DNA from: Chloroflexota bacterium
Lineage (GTDB): Bacteria > Chloroflexota > Anaerolineae > UBA4142
Assembly: GCA_023380675.1 (NCBI GenBank)
Contig: JAMCRS010000220.1
Span: forward strand, 1 to 11,703
Length of the DNA: 11,703 nucleotides
Reading direction: 5' to 3'
Part shown: piece after piece, positions 5,305-11,703 of the stretch
How positions within the stretch are numbered: the stretch's first letter is position 1
Layout: every line of letters starts with the position of its first letter
Notes under the pieces: model-generated
The model's input: only the letters and a program-made list of their open reading frames with translations
What the model was told of the DNA's origin: nothing
Database searches by the model: none
Made by a program: the position numbers and the translations under genes

Positions 5305-6774
5305 ATGAAATCCAAAACCAGACTGATCGCAACCGCTTTCGCACTCACCATCGCACTGCTGGTCACATGGCGGCTATTCCCCGCCGGCGGGGTTACACAC
5401 GCGGCGGCCGGCGGCGGGCCGCTCTACACCAGCATCGTCGTCCAGAACCTCGACCCGAGCCTGCAAATGGACGCGCGGCTGTCGTACCACAACGCCAACG
5501 GCCAGGCCCTCTTGTCGACGACCCGCACGATCGCGCCGTTCGCCAGCATCACGCTCGACCAGCCCGGCCAGTCCGGACTGCCGACGACGTTCGCCGGCTC
5601 CGCCGTCCTCGACTCGGACGCACTCTTTGCCACGGTGGTGACCGAGTACGCCGGCCTCGCCAGCACGCTCGGAAAGAATTTCCGCTTGGAAAGCTACAGC
5701 GGCCAACCGAGCACCCGCGCCACTTCCTCCATCTGGATCCCTCAACTGCTCAAGAACGTGACGGGCGGCGGCGGCTCCGGAACCCGACTCGATTCGACGA
5801 TCGCCATTCAGAACAGCAGCGCTTCCGCCGCCGCGACGGTCGTCGTCACCTACACGCAGAGCACCGGCCAGCAGTACGTCCACTCGAACATCTCGATCCC
5901 GGCCGGCGGCTCGTACACCGCCGACCTGTCCGCCGATTCCGCGCTCGCGGCCGTCGGCACCTTTTACGGCCGCGGTCAGATCGGCGCCAGCCAGCCGGTT
6001 TCGGCGATCACACGCCACAACGAGACCGGCCGATTGATGGAATTTGGTGGACTCACCAACGCCGACGCCGCCACGACCCTCTACGCGCCCCAGCTGCTCA
6101 AGAACGTCGCCGACAGCGCGACCGGCACCACCTGGTCTTCGAGCGTCCTCGCCGTTTCGATCGACGGGCAGCCGGTGACCGCGACGCTGGTCTACAAGGA
6201 TACGGCCGGAAACAGTTACACCGACCGCGTCTCCGGCACGCCGATGCCGCAGTTCGATCAGAGAAACAGCGCGGCCCTCGCGGGCCTGTCGTCCTTTTAC
6301 GGGAGCGGCCGGCTGACGGCCAACCGGCCGATCGTCGCCATCGTCGAACACTTCACGACCTACAACTCGACGAAGGGAATGCGGGCAGCAGCCTACCGCT
6401 TACTGCCGGCTCCGGCCGACATGACGCGCGTCCTCCTGCCGGTCCTCAAGAAAGCCGCGTCCAACGCCGCGACGGGAGGCACCTGGGGCACCGGCGTCGT
6501 GGGCCGGTTGGCCGGCGGCGACGCCACGACGGTGACGCTCACGCTCTATCTGTCTAACGGAACGACGCAGACCCGGACCGCCAGCGTGAGTCCGACCACG
6601 CCGATGTTCGGTTTCGACCAGCGGTTCGATACGGGCCTGGCAAATGGTACGATTGCCAGCGGCGTCCTGACGACCTCCTATCCGTATCAGCCGATCGTCG
6701 CGTCCGTCGACGTCGTCGGAGACTCAACTGTCCTCGGGGATGCGGTCGGCTCCTACGAAGGAATCCCTCAATAG
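5305..6774 (+). CDS. Secreted/surface protein with four degenerate beta-rich repeats
   Basis: ATG 5305 is preceded by AAAGGAG with a five-base gap and opens a signal peptide: MKSKTR, a hydrophobic stretch (LIATAFALTIALLVTW) and a probable cleavage near THA-AA (residues 31-35). The 489-residue product has four repeats of about 100-110 residues, roughly 40-150, 162-268, 278-385 and 396-485. Each opens with an alternating strand pattern like STIAIQNSSASAAATVVVTY. Repeats 1 and 2 end in nearly the same motif (WIPQLLKNV 144-152, YAPQLLKNV 260-268), and repeat 3 ends in the related LLPVLKKAA (377-385). Recurring YGRGQI/YGSGRL and QP[VI] motifs fall at matching positions. No catalytic motif, LPXTG or S-layer domain is visible. 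The repeats resemble Ig-like modules of Chloroflexota surface proteins, so an adhesion or envelope role is a guess. High GC, typical of the native right half. Confidence 0.75.
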   Translation: MKSKTRLIATAFALTIALLVTWRLFPAGGVTHAAAGGGPLYTSIVVQNLDPSLQMDARLSYHNANGQALLSTTRTIAPFASITLDQPGQSGLPTTFAGSAVLDSDALFATVVTEYAGLASTLGKNFRLESYSGQPSTRATSSIWIPQLLKNVTGGGGSGTRLDSTIAIQNSSASAAATVVVTYTQSTGQQYVHSNISIPAGGSYTADLSADSALAAVGTFYGRGQIGASQPVSAITRHNETGRLMEFGGLTNADAATTLYAPQLLKNVADSATGTTWSSSVLAVSIDGQPVTATLVYKDTAGNSYTDRVSGTPMPQFDQRNSAALAGLSSFYGSGRLTANRPIVAIVEHFTTYNSTKGMRAAAYRLLPAPADMTRVLLPVLKKAASNAATGGTWGTGVVGRLAGGDATTVTLTLYLSNGTTQTRTASVSPTTPMFGFDQRFDTGLANGTIASGVLTTSYPYQPIVASVDVVGDSTVLGDAVGSYEGIPQ

Positions 6775-6823
6775 GAACAGCGTGCAACCGGGCGTGCCAG
6801 GTACGACGCGACCGTTCAGAATA

Positions 6824-6859
6824 GAATCCCGCTTGCGGCCACTGGCGCGTGCGGGATTC
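6824..6859 (+). terminator. Hairpin 50 bases after the secreted-protein gene
   Basis: A perfect nine-base inverted repeat, GAATCCCGC (6824-6832) and GCGGGATTC (6851-6859), with an 18-base GC-rich loop that may pair further. No T run follows. Its position after the stop suits a transcription end or a 3' stabilising structure. Confidence 0.4.
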
Positions 6860-7189
6860 GTGGTTGGTGGCCCGGTCGATTCGGCTCCGCTGTTTGTCGC
6901 TTGGCCGGCGCGTCTCCTACGGCGTCTCGGCAGCGCAGCACGTACAACGCGCTTTTGCTTTTACGGGTTCACGGTTCCAGCGAAGTCGTTTGCACGATTG
7001 CTCGCCGGTCCTGGTTGTGATTGCCTGTTTACCAGAAGAATTGTCGACCTACGGTCCGTTCGCAGAATTGCCTGCAACTTTGGCGCGAGCGGGCCAGCGT
7101 GTTACCTATGCGCGGCGAGGGATCGCATTTAAGAAGAGATTCATCGCTCCGCTCAGAACCACACGCAAGCAATTGCCCGGCGCGCGATA
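6860..7189. other. Gene-free stretch upstream of the two-component operon
   Basis: About 330 bases with several open but uncharacteristic frames, none with a ribosome binding site or recognisable motifs. The longest (6849-7193, 114 codons from GTG) begins inside the hairpin, so I leave it out. The 3' end abuts the promoter at 7190. Confidence 0.4.
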
Positions 7190-7219
7190 TTGACAAGAAC
7201 CGACGTTGAAGAGTAGAAT
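7190..7219 (+). promoter_or_regulatory. Sigma-70-like promoter for the two-component operon
   Basis: A perfect -35 (TTGACA, 7190-7195) and a five-of-six -10 (TAGAAT, 7214-7219) are separated by 18 bases. Transcription would start near 7226, giving a leader of about 45 bases to the kinase start at 7270. Confidence 0.6.
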
Positions 7220-7269
7220 AATCTCATTCGACTTGTTCTCGAATGTGCAGGATGGAAGGGTGATCGTCT

Positions 7270-8949
7270 TTGGCAGAGTCGCTGGAGCTCGAGCTCGGTG
7301 TCAGCGGAGCTGTCTCTCCCGACATTGACGCGGGAGAGCCAAGCTCTGCGCGCGCGAACGATCGCGTTTCGGCCGAACGATTTGCACAGCTTCTCGAAGC
7401 GGTGCCGGGACCGTGCCTGGTCACTGACCCCGTCGGGATCGTCGAGGACGCGAACAGCGCGGCGGCCGCACTCTTGGGGGTGCAGACCGACCAGTTGGCC
7501 GGCACGTCGTTGGCGCAATACGTCGCGCCGGAGGGGTTCACGAACCTCGGCAACCTTCTGGAGGGCGTCCCCTTTTCCATCACGCGCGTCTACGACGCGG
7601 CCATCCAGCCGCACGGCGGCAAGACGCTCCCGGGCAGCGCAAAGGTGACGGCGCTGGGAGTCGCGCCGGGTCAGCCCAGTTTCCTGTGGCAGCTCCAGAC
7701 CCGCTCGCCCGCGCCGGTCCTGCCGCCGCTCACCTCCGATTTCTACAGTCAGGCCCTCTACTCCGTACGCGAAATTCTGCTGGAATTCCAATCCACCGTC
7801 AGCCGCAAAGCGCTCTTGAACTTGATCGCCGACCGAGCGGAAGAGCTTTTCCAGGCCGAGAACCTCGTCGTTTACTTGTATCGAGCGCGGCGCGGGGTTC
7901 TCGAGCCGGAGGTCTCGCGCGGCGTCGACACGGTTCCGGGCGAGCCGGTGAAGCTGGGCGAGGGTCCCCTCGGGTTGGCGGCGCGCGACCGGGAGGCCAT
8001 GCTCGTCGAGAGCTGTGCAGACTGGCCGTTTCTAGAGTTAAAGTCCGAGAACGCACAGATATCGGCCGCCGTCGTGCCGGTCATCTGCTTCGAAGAGCTC
8101 TTCGGCGTGATCGTCGTCGCCCGCAAGAACAAGAGCGCTCGCGAGCTGACGTGGGACGACGTTCGCCTGATCTCTGTTTTCGCGTCGCTCGCCGCGGTCA
8201 TCCTCTTCGTCGCGAGCGCTCGAGACCTGATGAGGCAGGAAGCCGGCCGCCGCAAAAAGGCGGAACGGGAACTGAAGAGCGCTTTGAACAACATCCGGGC
8301 GCTGTCCGCGAAAATGGAGTCTGTCCGTGAGGAAGAGCGGGTGGAAGTGGCCCGGCAGATACACGACGAACTGGGACAGCTCGTTACCTCATTCCGATAC
8401 GACCTGGATTGGCTGGCCAAGAGTCAGAAGGCGATCCTGGACAAGTCCACGTCGATGCTCAAGCTGAGCGACACCGCGCTGGATTCGGTCCAGCGTATCT
8501 CGTCCGAGCTGCGGCCGGGTCTCTTGAACGAGGTCGGATTGACCAAAGCGGTGGAGTGGCAAGCGCAGGACTTTAGCTCGCGGTTCGGAGTCGAGTGCAC
8601 GGCCGAAGTGGAATTGGACGACGAGCAGGTCGACAAGACCACTGCCACCACGATCTTCCGTATTCTCCAGGAAGCGATGACGAATATCGCGCGCCACGCC
8701 CATGCCAAGTGTGCGAGCGTCCGGCTGAGCGTGGAAAAAGGGAGCGTCGTTCTAAACGTCACGGACGACGGTCGCGGCATACAGGCGGAGGAGGCGGCCA
8801 GCCCGAAATCGATCGGTCTGATCGGTATGCGGGAGCGCGCGCAGGCGCTCGGCGGCAGGGTCGACATCACAAGTGAAGGAAAAGGGACGACGGTCACGGC
8901 GCGAATCCCGCTGGGCGGCGCCGGCAAGGCTGAGGAGGGAACGAAATGA
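7270..8949 (+). CDS. Cytosolic PAS-GAF sensor histidine kinase (NarL-partner, HisKA_3 type)
   Basis: This 559-residue kinase starts at TTG 7270. GGAAGGG lies nine bases upstream and an in-frame TGA at 7261 rules out an earlier start. A PAS domain spans about 36-145 (LLEAVPGPCLVTDPVGIVED), a GAF domain about 178-316, and a helical linker about 318-358 joins them to the catalytic core. The HisKA_3 H-box is RQIHDELGQ with phospho-acceptor His365. The ATPase has an N-box EAMTNIARHA (Glu468, Asn472), DDGRGI (499-504), GLIGMRERAQALGG and a GKGTT loop. There is no membrane span, so it should sense a cytosolic signal; the ligand cannot be told from sequence. It would autophosphorylate and pass phosphate to the regulator whose ATG overlaps its stop. 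Complete and typical of the family. Confidence 0.92.
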   Translation: MAESLELELGVSGAVSPDIDAGEPSSARANDRVSAERFAQLLEAVPGPCLVTDPVGIVEDANSAAAALLGVQTDQLAGTSLAQYVAPEGFTNLGNLLEGVPFSITRVYDAAIQPHGGKTLPGSAKVTALGVAPGQPSFLWQLQTRSPAPVLPPLTSDFYSQALYSVREILLEFQSTVSRKALLNLIADRAEELFQAENLVVYLYRARRGVLEPEVSRGVDTVPGEPVKLGEGPLGLAARDREAMLVESCADWPFLELKSENAQISAAVVPVICFEELFGVIVVARKNKSARELTWDDVRLISVFASLAAVILFVASARDLMRQEAGRRKKAERELKSALNNIRALSAKMESVREEERVEVARQIHDELGQLVTSFRYDLDWLAKSQKAILDKSTSMLKLSDTALDSVQRISSELRPGLLNEVGLTKAVEWQAQDFSSRFGVECTAEVELDDEQVDKTTATTIFRILQEAMTNIARHAHAKCASVRLSVEKGSVVLNVTDDGRGIQAEEAASPKSIGLIGMRERAQALGGRVDITSEGKGTTVTARIPLGGAGKAEEGTK

Positions 8950-9575
8950 GAATTCTCATCGCCGACGACCATCCGTTGATCCGGGGCGGGTTGAAACAAA
9001 TACTCACCGGCGAGTTTCCGGGAATCGCGGTGGGCGAAGCCCAGTCGTGCCCGGAGGTGCTCGACCAGGTGCACAAATCGAACTGGGACCTGGTGATGTT
9101 GGACCTCGTCATGCCGGGCGGAGACGGGCTGGAGGTACTGAAACAGATCAAGTCGTCGCACCCGGAGCTGCCGGTCCTCGTCCTGACCATGCACACCGAG
9201 GACCAGTTCGGCGTCGTCGTCATGCGGGAGGGCGCGTCCGGTTATCTGACCAAGCGCGCGCTGCCGGACGAAGTGGTCCGTGCGGTCCGCAAGGTGACCC
9301 AGGGCGCCAAATACGTCACCCCCACGCTCGCGGAGAAGCTGGCGCAGGAGCTCGAGCGCGGCACCGACAAACCGCGTCACAAACTGCTCTCGACGCGCGA
9401 ATTCCAGGTCTTTATCCGTCTGGCCTCTGGAAAAAGCACCGACGAGATCGCGGAAGAATTGTCCATCAGCGACAAGACCGTGAGGCAGTTCCGCTCACGG
9501 CTCTTGCGCAAGATGAAGCTCAAGAACAACGTCGAGCTCGCGCATTACGCGATCGAGAACGACCTCGTGAGTTGA
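8946..9575 (+). CDS. NarL/FixJ-family response regulator (REC plus LuxR-type HTH)
   Basis: The ATG at 8946 overlaps the kinase stop (ATGA), with GAGGAGGG six bases upstream, so translation is coupled and the two form a cognate pair. The receiver domain is about 1-120 with Asp7 and Asp8 in the acidic pocket, phospho-acceptor Asp53 (VMLDLVMPG), Thr81 and Lys103. The DNA-binding domain is about 146-206: LSTREFQVFIRLASGKSTDE, then the recognition region SISDKTVRQFRSRLLRKM. Where many LuxR-type regulators have TVxxH, this one has TVRQF, a variant known in other branches of the family. Phosphorylation should drive dimerisation and DNA binding. No obvious target sites can be named, and nothing links this pair to the Rhs array beyond distance. 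Confidence 0.92.
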   Translation: MRILIADDHPLIRGGLKQILTGEFPGIAVGEAQSCPEVLDQVHKSNWDLVMLDLVMPGGDGLEVLKQIKSSHPELPVLVLTMHTEDQFGVVVMREGASGYLTKRALPDEVVRAVRKVTQGAKYVTPTLAEKLAQELERGTDKPRHKLLSTREFQVFIRLASGKSTDEIAEELSISDKTVRQFRSRLLRKMKLKNNVELAHYAIENDLVS

Positions 9576-9627
9576 GAGGCACCCGGTCCGCCGTATCCCG
9601 GCCGGAGACGAGCATCCCTCGAACATG

Positions 9628-9661
9628 TGACAGGGGCGAGCATGACTGCTCGCCCCTGTCA
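9628..9661. terminator. Perfect 15-bp hairpin between convergent operons
   Basis: TGACAGGGGCGAGCA (9628-9642) and its exact complement (9647-9661) flank a four-base TGAC loop. It lies 52 bases after the regulator stop and 28 bases from the stop of the minus-strand peptidase, the place for a shared bidirectional terminator. There is no T run on either side, so termination may depend on stem strength or on other factors. Confidence 0.65.
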
Positions 9662-9689
9662 GTTCCGGTCCTGGCGCGGCGCACGCGCC

Positions 9690-11075
9690 TCAGAGCAGTG
9701 CAAACTGCTGCAGCACCTCGAGATTCAACGCCAAAGGCAGCGCCGAAACGCCAGCCGGCACGGCCGGAATGGGCCCTTGGGCTGCAGCCGCCGCCGGCAC
9801 CGCCGGGGACGCCGACCGATTCGCGGTGTGGTCGAACGAATGTAGCGCCTGCAATAGTTGTTGGTCCCCGCTGGCCTGCAGCTGTGCCGCGGTCATGCTG
9901 CGCTCCGCTTCCGGGGTCAGCGTGATCGCGTCGGGCGCGAGCGAGACCGACTGGTCCGGCGCGATCCCAGTGTGCCAGATGACGCGCCCGCTCGGCGTGA
10001 GCCATTCCTCGATCGCCAGCATCAGGGCCGATCCATCGGAAAGAGAGAACTCGCTCAAGACCGTGCCGGTGCCGTAGGTAGTTTCGCCGATCAACTTGGC
10101 GCGCCCCGCATCCTGGAGCGCCCCGGCCACGATCTCAGCCGCGCTGGCGGTCCCGTAGTTGACGAGGATCGCCATCGGCATCTGCGTGGCGACTCCGCCG
10201 GGCCGCACGGCGTCGTGGGTGATCTTGCCCTGGGCATCCTTTTCCAGGAGCACGTCGCCGCTCGCCAGAAACTGGCTGGTGGTGTTCACCGCCTCGCCCA
10301 ACAGCCCACCCGGATTGTTGCGCAGGTCGAGAATGACGCCGGTCACTCCTTGAGCCTTCATCTGCGTCAAGTCCTGTTTCAATTCCGCGCTGACCCCCTG
10401 GCTAAAGCCGGCGATGCGCACGTGCGCGATCTGGGTGCCGGGGAGAACCTGCCACGTGACGTTGTTCATAGTGATCTGCGCGCGCACGAGAGTGACGTCA
10501 CGCGTTTGGCCGGTCGTGGGATCCAGGACGGTCAGGCTCACCGACGTGCCGGCCGGTCCGAGGATCCGGCCCACGACCTGATCCAGCGGCAGGCCGGAGA
10601 CGTCGGCGCTGTCGACCCGCAGAATTGCATCCCCTGCTCGCAGGTTGGCCTTTTGCGCCGGCGACCCGTCGAACGGCGCTACGATCACGACCTGGCCGTT
10701 CTTATCCTCCACTTCGGCCCCGATCCCCTCGAAGTGACCCTGGGTAAAATCTCGTTCCGACTTGACCATCTGCGGCGAAAGAAACGTGCTGTGGCCGGTG
10801 TCGCCCAAGGAATTGACCATACCGCTAATCGCACCGTAGGTCATCGGCTTGGCCTGTTCCGCCGAGTGGTCGACGTAGTTCTGCTGGATCTTGGTCCACG
10901 CTTCGGCGATCAATTGCATGTCCGGCCCGGTCGCGGCGGGCGTGGGTGTCGCACCGGCTTGAGCGTGCGCGACCGACGCCGCGTGGTCCAGAGCGACACC
11001 GGCGCCCATGCCCATGACGACCAAGAGCGCGAGCAGAAAGACTGTCGATATTCGTCTTATGCGCTTTCCAACCAT
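9690..11075 (-). CDS. S41-family (CtpA-like) PDZ peptidase homologue with Thr at the catalytic Lys position
   Basis: I place the start at the ATG with first base 11075, preceded by GGAGG 11 bases upstream; a GTG 13 codons earlier is weaker. The 461-residue protein has a signal peptide or anchor (MVGKRIRRIS, hydrophobic 10-30, then AHAQA). A helical region follows, then a PDZ domain about 115-185 (FEGIGAEV, GSPAQKANLRAGDAILRVD) and the S41 core about 200-385 with DLRNNPGGLLG (250-260). The nucleophile lies in YGTASAAEI (Ser311), with Asp322 eleven residues on, as in Tsp/CtpA. At +25, where Tsp has the general-base Lys in FGKG, this protein has YGTG with Thr336. I recall the same motif in other Chloroflexota homologues, so it may be a subgroup with altered chemistry rather than a dead enzyme. 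The Ala-rich C-terminal tail (about 425-461) is unassigned. It would act outside the membrane in protein processing or turnover. Confidence 0.88.
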   Translation of the reverse strand: MVGKRIRRISTVFLLALLVVMGMGAGVALDHAASVAHAQAGATPTPAATGPDMQLIAEAWTKIQQNYVDHSAEQAKPMTYGAISGMVNSLGDTGHSTFLSPQMVKSERDFTQGHFEGIGAEVEDKNGQVVIVAPFDGSPAQKANLRAGDAILRVDSADVSGLPLDQVVGRILGPAGTSVSLTVLDPTTGQTRDVTLVRAQITMNNVTWQVLPGTQIAHVRIAGFSQGVSAELKQDLTQMKAQGVTGVILDLRNNPGGLLGEAVNTTSQFLASGDVLLEKDAQGKITHDAVRPGGVATQMPMAILVNYGTASAAEIVAGALQDAGRAKLIGETTYGTGTVLSEFSLSDGSALMLAIEEWLTPSGRVIWHTGIAPDQSVSLAPDAITLTPEAERSMTAAQLQASGDQQLLQALHSFDHTANRSASPAVPAAAAAQGPIPAVPAGVSALPLALNLEVLQQFALL

Positions 11076-11243
11076 TTTCTCGAATTCCTCCACGCGGAAC
11101 GCCGGGTGCGGCACACTGCCGCCGGCGAATCCGCGGCTGCGTTATTGTTATCGGATCGAAGACAAGGCGGCAAGCATCAAGGGCAACCACACGCGTCGCC
11201 TCTACCAGCCATTTGGGCAACTCCCCAGGGTGAACGAGCGAGC
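11076..11243 (-). other. Gap between haem-binding and peptidase genes
   Basis: About 168 bases with no gene. Read on the minus strand it contains TTGCCG followed 17 bases later by TAACAAT, a poor promoter match, and the GGAGG that serves the peptidase start at its end. Nothing else was seen. Confidence 0.3.
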
Positions 11244-11681
11244 CTAGCGCTGCGAGAGAGAGCCCAAGCCCTCGACGAGTGACACCTTTTCGGAGGGCGA
11301 AAGGTTTGCCTGTGGATGGATCAGTACGTAGTACCACTGCGGCATCTCGCCCCGCTGCACGACGCGCGTCACATCACGCGTCTCGCCAAAGCCGTTCCAT
11401 TCTGAAAAATTGAGCCTCCGGCGTCCCTGGTCCACGTCACGCTGGATCAGCCACGAAATGGGCGCGATATTGGAATACCACGGCCAGACGCTCTGGTTGC
11501 TGTGACAGTCGAAACAGGCGCGGACCGCGAGCGCGCGTGTCTGCGGGCTGCCCCAGTTCGGCTCCGACTGCACCGGGGGATTTGTATGGTCGCGTCCGTA
11601 CGGAATGAACTGAATTGCAACAAAGACCAACCGGCCTCCGAGAACGAGTCCTCCCAGCCCTTGCAATGCCTGCTTGATCAA
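11244..11681 (-). CDS. Haem-binding domain membrane protein (single CxxCH)
   Basis: This 145-residue protein starts at TTG (first base 11681), with an AGAGAGGA purine stretch just upstream. The frame is open to the window edge, but the family usually begins about here. An N-terminal membrane helix (about 8-27, interrupted by Arg17) is followed by IQFIPYGRDHTNPPV, a signature of the haem-binding domain family (Haem_bd). The haem c site is ACFDCH (Cys56, Cys59, His60). It is followed by WPWYSNIAPISW, RDVDQGRRRLNFSEW and GEMPQWYYVLIHPQANLS, where Met113 is a likely distal ligand. The product should be a membrane-anchored c-type cytochrome-like protein on the outer face, handling electrons or haem. 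It is separated from the peptidase gene by 168 bases, so the two may be co-transcribed, but I cannot show this. Confidence 0.88.
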   Translation of the reverse strand: MIKQALQGLGGLVLGGRLVFVAIQFIPYGRDHTNPPVQSEPNWGSPQTRALAVRACFDCHSNQSVWPWYSNIAPISWLIQRDVDQGRRRLNFSEWNGFGETRDVTRVVQRGEMPQWYYVLIHPQANLSPSEKVSLVEGLGSLSQR

Positions 11682-11703
11682 TTGTGATCCTCTCTCGCCG
11701 CCT

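Noticed and set aside
5374..6351. Minus-strand open frame of 325 codons
   Set aside because: Antisense shadow of the secreted-protein gene, made of Arg/Gly/Val-rich sequence with no recognisable motif.
4956..6557. Long + strand open frame (533 codons) overlapping the secreted-protein gene
   Set aside because: It is Arg/His/Pro-rich low-complexity sequence, a frame shadow of the GC-rich gene at 5305-6774, which has a signal peptide, repeats and a ribosome binding site.
6849..7193. Possible 114-codon gene in the gap before the kinase
   Set aside because: GTG start inside a hairpin, no ribosome binding site, mixed third-position composition and no family resemblance.
9858..11282. + strand open frame of 474 codons opposite the S41 peptidase
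   Set aside because: The minus strand encodes a clear PDZ-S41 protein; the antisense product is Arg/His/Asp-rich without domains.
1..11703. Insertion sequence or transposase remnant driving array growth
   Set aside because: No transposase motif, terminal inverted repeat pair or target-site duplication was found on either strand.

Overview
The window looks like a chromosomal segment of a GC-rich environmental bacterium, most likely Chloroflexota or a close relative. This is an inference from protein style: Rhs core ends reading QPDTLIPDLYDPQSLNRYSYV, a small CxxCH haem-binding membrane protein, an S41 peptidase with a YGTGTV motif, and a secreted protein built of about 110-residue beta repeats. 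No rRNA, tRNA, insertion sequence or CRISPR array was seen.

Left part (1-5304): a tandem array of displaced Rhs tip cassettes on the + strand. Each unit carries a short, nearly identical piece of the 3' end of an rhs core gene, then a variable C-terminal domain, then a small gene that looks like its immunity gene. Three such units are complete: 564-1873, 2110-3355 and 3364-4838. The 3' end of an immunity-like gene from an earlier unit lies at 3-383. A fourth core remnant (5116-5250) has no toxin tip. None of the core pieces has a convincing start codon or ribosome binding site. The immunity-like genes do have good ones. This is the architecture expected of silent orphan tips that can recombine into a full-length rhs gene elsewhere. 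The predicted immunity products are a membrane-anchored BamE-like protein, a multi-span membrane protein and a lipoprotein, so all are predicted to act at the membrane or outside it. The tips share a conserved linker after the DPTGH motif and diverge only after a G[ED]STSG...P..[IV]G element.

Middle (5305-6774): a secreted or surface protein with a signal peptide and four degenerate beta-rich repeats, lying directly after the last Rhs remnant. It is followed by a hairpin and about 400 bases without a convincing gene.

Right part (7190-11681): a good sigma-70-like promoter, then a translationally coupled two-component pair, a cytosolic PAS-GAF histidine kinase and a NarL-type response regulator. 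A perfect 15-bp hairpin separates this operon from two convergent minus-strand genes: an S41 processing-peptidase homologue with Thr at the usual catalytic Lys position, and a haem-binding membrane protein. This half is uniformly GC-rich and gene-dense, unlike the mosaic left half.
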